A stretch of DNA of 64,000 bases from Streptomyces althioticus (GTDB lineage Bacteria > Actinomycetota > Actinomycetes > Streptomycetales > Streptomycetaceae): NCBI GenBank assembly GCA_014649355.1, contig BMSW01000004.1, positions 16,608 through 80,607 of the forward strand. The letters run 5' to 3'. The notes below the pieces were generated by a model. It ran no database searches. It was not told the DNA's origin and saw only the letters and a program-made list of their open reading frames with translations. The position numbers were made by a program, and so were the translations under genes. This document shows, piece after piece, positions 60,585 through 64,000 of this stretch; positions within the stretch are counted from its first letter, which is position 1, and the number at the start of each line of letters is the position of its first letter.

Positions 60585-61922
60585 GTGAGCCAGTACATCG
60601 CGAGGCTCGGGCGGCGCTCCCCCGCCGTACCGCCGCGGCTGCGGCTGCACCGCAGGCCACGCCGCGTGGCGATGCTCTCCGTGCACACCTCACCGCTGCA
60701 CCAGCCGGGCACCGGCGACGCGGGCGGCATGAACGTCTACATCGTCGAGCTGGCCCAGCGGCTCGCCGCGATCAACATCGAGGTGGAGATCTTCACCCGG
60801 GCCACCACGGCCGCCCTCCCGCCCGTCGTCGAGCTGGCGCCCGGCGTCCTCGTCCGGCACGTCGACGCGGGCCCTTACGAGGGACTGGCCAAGGAGGACC
60901 TGCCCGCCCAGCTGTGCGCCTTCACCCACGGCGTGATGCAGGCCTGGGCCGGACACCGTCCCGGCCACTACGACCTGGTCCACTCCCACTACTGGCTCTC
61001 CGGCCACGTGGGCTGGCTGGCCGCCCAGCGCTGGGGCGTCCCCCTGGTGCACGCCATGCACACCATGGCCAAGGTCAAGAACGCCAACCTCGCCGACGGC
61101 GACACGCCCGAGCCCGCCGCCCGCGTGATCGGCGAGACCCAGATCGTCGCCGCCGCGGACCGGCTCATCGCCAACACCACCGAGGAGGCCGGCGAGCTCG
61201 TCCACCACTACGCCGCCGACCCCGCCAAGGTCGCCGTCGTCCACCCCGGGGTGAACCTCGGCCGCTTCCGCCCCGCCGACGGCCGCGCCGCCGCCCGCGC
61301 CCGCCTGGGCCTGCCCCAGGACGCGCTGATCCCGCTCTTCGCCGGCCGCATCCAGCCCCTCAAGGCCCCCGACGTGCTGCTGCGCGCGGTCGCCGAGCTG
61401 CTCGCCGACCGGCCCGAGCTGCGCTCCCGCGTCTGCGTCCCCGTCGTCGGCGGCCCCAGCGGCAGCGGCCTCGCCAAGCCGGAAGGGCTGCAGAAGCTCG
61501 CCGCGCGGCTCGGCATCGCCGACGTCGTCCACTTCCACCCACCGGTCGGGCAGGAGGAGCTCGCGGACTGGTTCCGCGCCGCGTCCGTGCTGGTCATGCC
61601 GTCGTACAGCGAGTCGTTCGGGCTGGTCGCCATAGAGGCGCAGGCGTCCGGCACCCCGGTGCTCGCCGCGGCGGTCGGCGGCCTCCCGGTTGCCGTGCGC
61701 GACGAGGAGACCGGCTTCCTGATCGAGGGCCACGACCCGGCCGCGTACGCGCGCGTCCTGCGCGACCTCGCCGACCGGCCGGAGCTCGCCGCGCGCATGG
61801 GTGAGGCCGCCGCCCGGCACGCCCAGTCCTTCGGCTGGGACACCGCGGCCGCCGCCACGGCCGACGTGTACACGGCCGCGACCCACGCCCACCGCCGTCA
61901 CGTACGCTCCCACCATGGCTGA
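60585..61922 (+). CDS. mshA: D-inositol-3-phosphate glycosyltransferase MshA
   Basis: First committed step of mycothiol synthesis: transfer of GlcNAc from UDP-GlcNAc to inositol 3-phosphate. 445 residues, GT-B fold: N-terminal acceptor domain ([20 protein letters not shown], about 34-53) and C-terminal donor domain ([34 protein letters not shown]). The GTG at 60585 follows GAGGAGGAA. An in-frame ATG at 60501 is less likely. Its last 8 nt overlap the YbjN gene. Confidence 0.96.
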   Translation: MSQYIARLGRRSPAVPPRLRLHRRPRRVAMLSVHTSPLHQPGTGDAGGMNVYIVELAQRLAAINIEVEIFTRATTAALPPVVELAPGVLVRHVDAGPYEGLAKEDLPAQLCAFTHGVMQAWAGHRPGHYDLVHSHYWLSGHVGWLAAQRWGVPLVHAMHTMAKVKNANLADGDTPEPAARVIGETQIVAAADRLIANTTEEAGELVHHYAADPAKVAVVHPGVNLGRFRPADGRAAARARLGLPQDALIPLFAGRIQPLKAPDVLLRAVAELLADRPELRSRVCVPVVGGPSGSGLAKPEGLQKLAARLGIADVVHFHPPVGQEELADWFRAASVLVMPSYSESFGLVAIEAQASGTPVLAAAVGGLPVAVRDEETGFLIEGHDPAAYARVLRDLADRPELAARMGEAAARHAQSFGWDTAAAATADVYTAATHAHRRHVRSHHG

Positions 61923-62427
61923 CACGGAAGCGGAGCAGCGGGCGGCACAGATCGTCGAGGGCGTGCTGAAGGACGCCGAGCTGGAATGGGAGAGCCCGGC
62001 CCCCGGGACCTACGTGGTGAAACTCCCCGGCACCCGCAAGCTGTCCACGACGGTCTCCCTGATCGTCGGCCGGCACACCCTGTCCCTCAACGCCTTCGTC
62101 ATCCGCCACCCCGACGAGAACGAGGCCGGCGTCCACCGCTGGCTCCTGGAGCGCAACCTCAAGCTGTTCGGCGTGAGTTACGCCGTCGACCCGCTCGGCG
62201 ACATCTACGTCACCGGCCGCCTGCCGTTGCCCGCGATCACCCCCGAGGAACTCGACCGGCTGCTCGGGCAGGTCCTGGAGGCCGCCGACGGCAGCTTCAA
62301 CACCCTGCTGGAGCTGGGCTTCGCCTCCGCGATCCGCAAGGAGTACGCCTGGCGGGTCTCGCGCGGCGAGTCCACCCGCAACCTGGACGCCTTCACCCAT
62401 CTGCTGCAGCGGCCTTCGGAGGGCTGA
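61915..62427 (+). CDS. YbjN-domain protein
   Basis: 170-residue cytoplasmic protein of the YbjN/type III secretion chaperone-like fold ([20 protein letters not shown], then [20 protein letters not shown]). Function unknown; such genes are regularly next to mshA in actinobacteria. TACGCT at 61903-61908, inside mshA, lies 6 nt before the ATG, so it is probably also transcribed as a leaderless mRNA from an internal promoter. Confidence 0.88.
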   Translation: MADTEAEQRAAQIVEGVLKDAELEWESPAPGTYVVKLPGTRKLSTTVSLIVGRHTLSLNAFVIRHPDENEAGVHRWLLERNLKLFGVSYAVDPLGDIYVTGRLPLPAITPEELDRLLGQVLEAADGSFNTLLELGFASAIRKEYAWRVSRGESTRNLDAFTHLLQRPSEG

Positions 62428-62530
62428 CTCCGCGCGTCGTGTGACCGTGCGACGGCGGGGTCCGAACTGGCGTGCGGAAGCGGGCTGTTAGCCTGCCGCG
62501 ATCCGGACCTCGGACACAGGGGTCCCATGC

Positions 62531-63352
62531 ATGAAGAGGACGTGCATGCGCACTGGCAGATCCGCCCTGGCGGCGGTGCTCGGCGGAACGATCGCCCTCG
62601 GGGCGCTGACCGCTTAGCCCGCCCAGGCCGCCGACACCGGCATCAAGGTGTCGAAGGTGGTCGTGAACAAGGGCAAGCCCATCGTGGTGGGCACCACCGA
62701 GACGAAGTACCCGACGGTCAGCTTCCGCGTGACCTGGCCCGCCGGGCACACCATCAGCACCGCGTCGGCCATGCCGTTCATGTACCACGGCACGACGGCG
62801 GTCAGGGCCTTCGAGGGCCCGGGCAACCAGGTCTTCCTGCACGACATGATCACGTGCAACGAGGACGGCTCGCGCGCCGCGAACTGCGAGGGGAGGCTGC
62901 GCATCCGGCCCCGCGAGAACCTCGACTCGGCCGCGGACGCCACGACGTGGAAGCTGGCGTTCGTCGCCCTCCTGGACGTGAAGGGCAAGACCAGGCACGA
63001 GTACCTGAACAGCTCGGCCACCCTCCAGGTCAAGCGCGCCGCCCGGGCCACGGTCAACGCCTCGCCCGAGCCGGTGGTCAAGAACAGGACGCTCACCGTC
63101 ACGGGCAAGCTGACGCGCGCCGACTGGGCGAAGCGCGCCTACTCCGCCTACGGAGGCAAGGCGGCCCGGCTCGAGTTCCGCAAGGCGGGCACCACCACCT
63201 GGAAGGCGGTCAGGACGGTGCGGGCGAACTCCGCCGGGTCCCTGAGGACCACGGTGAAGGCGACCGCGGACGGCTCCTGGCGCTGGATGTTCGGCCAGAC
63301 GACCACGACCGGCGGGGCGACGTCGGCCGCGGACTACGTCGACGTGAGGTGA
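62531..63352 (+). pseudogene. Secreted protein gene with in-frame amber codon in the signal peptide
   Basis: From ATG 62531 (or ATG 62546) a signal peptide reads RTGRSALAAVLGGTIALGAL, then TAG at 62615-62617, then continues in the same frame through PAQAAD (signal peptidase region) and a ~236-residue mature domain (VSKVVVNKGKPIVVG..., CNEDGSRAANCEG, TVNASPEPVVKNRTLTVTG) to a stop at 63352. The mature part looks like a two-domain beta-rich extracellular protein. One C-to-T change in a CAG codon explains the stop. Sequencing error, recent inactivation or readthrough are all possible. Confidence 0.8.
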
Positions 63353-63403
63353 CGCGCACGCCGTCGGGGGTTCGCGCGTGCGGACCCTCGACGGCGCGCT
63401 TTC

Positions 63404-64000
63404 TCACGGGCGTTCCGCGCTCCTGTACCGCCCCGGAGTGACCCCCACCAGCCGGCGGAAGTGCCGGGTCAGGTGGGCCTGGTCGTAGAACCCGGCGGCG
63501 GCCGCGACGTCGCCCGGCGGCCACCCCTCCAGCAGCAGCCGCCGCGCCCTCCCGACCCGCCTGGACATCAGGTACTGGTGGGGCGGGATGCCGTACGCGG
63601 TGCTGAACGCCCGTACCAGATGGGCGGGATGGGCCGACAGCTCGGCGCCCGCCTCCGCCAGGGTGAGCCCGTCGGGCACCCGCGCGTCGAGCAACTCCCG
63701 CAGCCGCCGCGCCAGTACGGGGTCGGGGCGGCGGGGCGCGGCCGGCTCACGCGACTCCAGATGGTCCCGCAGCCGCTCCCCGACCAGCGTCAGCCGGCTC
63801 TCCGCCTCCAGTTCGTCCCCCGGCCGCACCAGCGCGGAGTGCACCTGCCCGACGCGCCGGCGCAGCAGCGGATCGCGCAGGTCGGGGCGGTCCACGGCGG
63901 CCCCGATCAGATCGTCGCCGAGCCGGCTGGAGTCCAGGTACAGCACCCGCTTGCGGAAGCCCTCGGCCGTGGCCGGCTCGCCGTTGTGCGGGACGTGCGG
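63404..64000 (-). CDS. AraC-family transcriptional regulator (partial, 5' end outside window)
   Basis: The frame is open to the right edge, so the start lies beyond 64000. About 198 residues are seen: an end of the N-terminal cupin/sensor domain (PHNGEPATAEGFRKRVLYLD) and the complete C-terminal double HTH (AELSAHPAHLVRAFSTAYGI, AAGFYDQAHLTRHFRR, VGVTPGRYR). It is convergent with the interrupted secreted-protein gene; inverted CGCCGTC/GACGGCG in the 51-bp gap may form a terminator. Confidence 0.88.
   Translation of the reverse strand, partial: PHVPHNGEPATAEGFRKRVLYLDSSRLGDDLIGAAVDRPDLRDPLLRRRVGQVHSALVRPGDELEAESRLTLVGERLRDHLESREPAAPRRPDPVLARRLRELLDARVPDGLTLAEAGAELSAHPAHLVRAFSTAYGIPPHQYLMSRRVGRARRLLLEGWPPGDVAAAAGFYDQAHLTRHFRRLVGVTPGRYRSAERP

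Overview
The window is high-GC (about 72-74%) actinobacterial chromosome. GC-rich third codon positions, GTG starts, ATGA/GTGA overlaps, mycothiol genes, GlnR, Nur and an RsiG homologue all point to Streptomyces. As far as I recall, gene order is broadly collinear with the S. coelicolor core around SCO4140-SCO4210. I see no prophage, insertion sequence, CRISPR array, rRNA or tRNA, and no antibiotic gene cluster.

Layout: (1) 7-7733, phosphate and polyphosphate block, all on the minus strand: ppk, a CHAD protein and a Nudix hydrolase, then pstS-pstC-pstA behind PhoP-type direct repeats; pstB should lie just past the left edge. (2) 7979-14980, two ABC export systems, one under a YtrA-type GntR regulator and one behind an ECF sigma/anti-sigma pair. 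(3) 15166-24987, mshD, secreted 5'-nucleotidase, a MprAB-like two-component system next to a PDZ-less HtrA protease, a LacI regulator, glnR and an alpha/beta hydrolase. (4) 25028-32710, MoaD-like protein, membrane proteins, a sulfurtransferase behind a cysteine-containing leader peptide, DsrE, nitrobindin-like protein, nur and ygfZ. (5) 32748-35315, dtd, rsiG (c-di-GMP-dependent anti-sigma for WhiG) and an Eis-like acetyltransferase.

(6) 35490-42473 is the least familiar part. A module of a ~60-residue membrane protein divergent from a GntR-type regulator occurs three times in a row, with an HAD hydrolase after the second regulator and a 730-residue protein with two complete kinase-like domains after the third. 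The first two intergenic regions share a perfect AGTTGG-N3-CCAACT palindrome and other motifs at identical spacing. I think this is a lineage-specific, locally duplicated regulatory system; its signal and output are unknown.

(7) 42511-53121, TetR regulator with a HelD/HelR-type RNA polymerase helicase, a FadR-type regulator divergent from a class V aminotransferase and sugar ABC transporter, then DinB, phosphotransferase and GNAT genes. (8) 53196-64000, a MerR-PP2C fusion, an XRE regulator/HbhA-like/DUF2516 trio resembling mycobacterial Rv0474-Rv0476, a SpoIIE-type phosphatase, NlpC/P60 hydrolase, mshA and a YbjN protein, a secreted-protein gene interrupted by an amber codon in its signal peptide, and a partial AraC regulator at the right edge.

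Many genes appear to be leaderless: a TASSNT-like -10 hexamer sits 6 or 7 nt upstream of the start codon.
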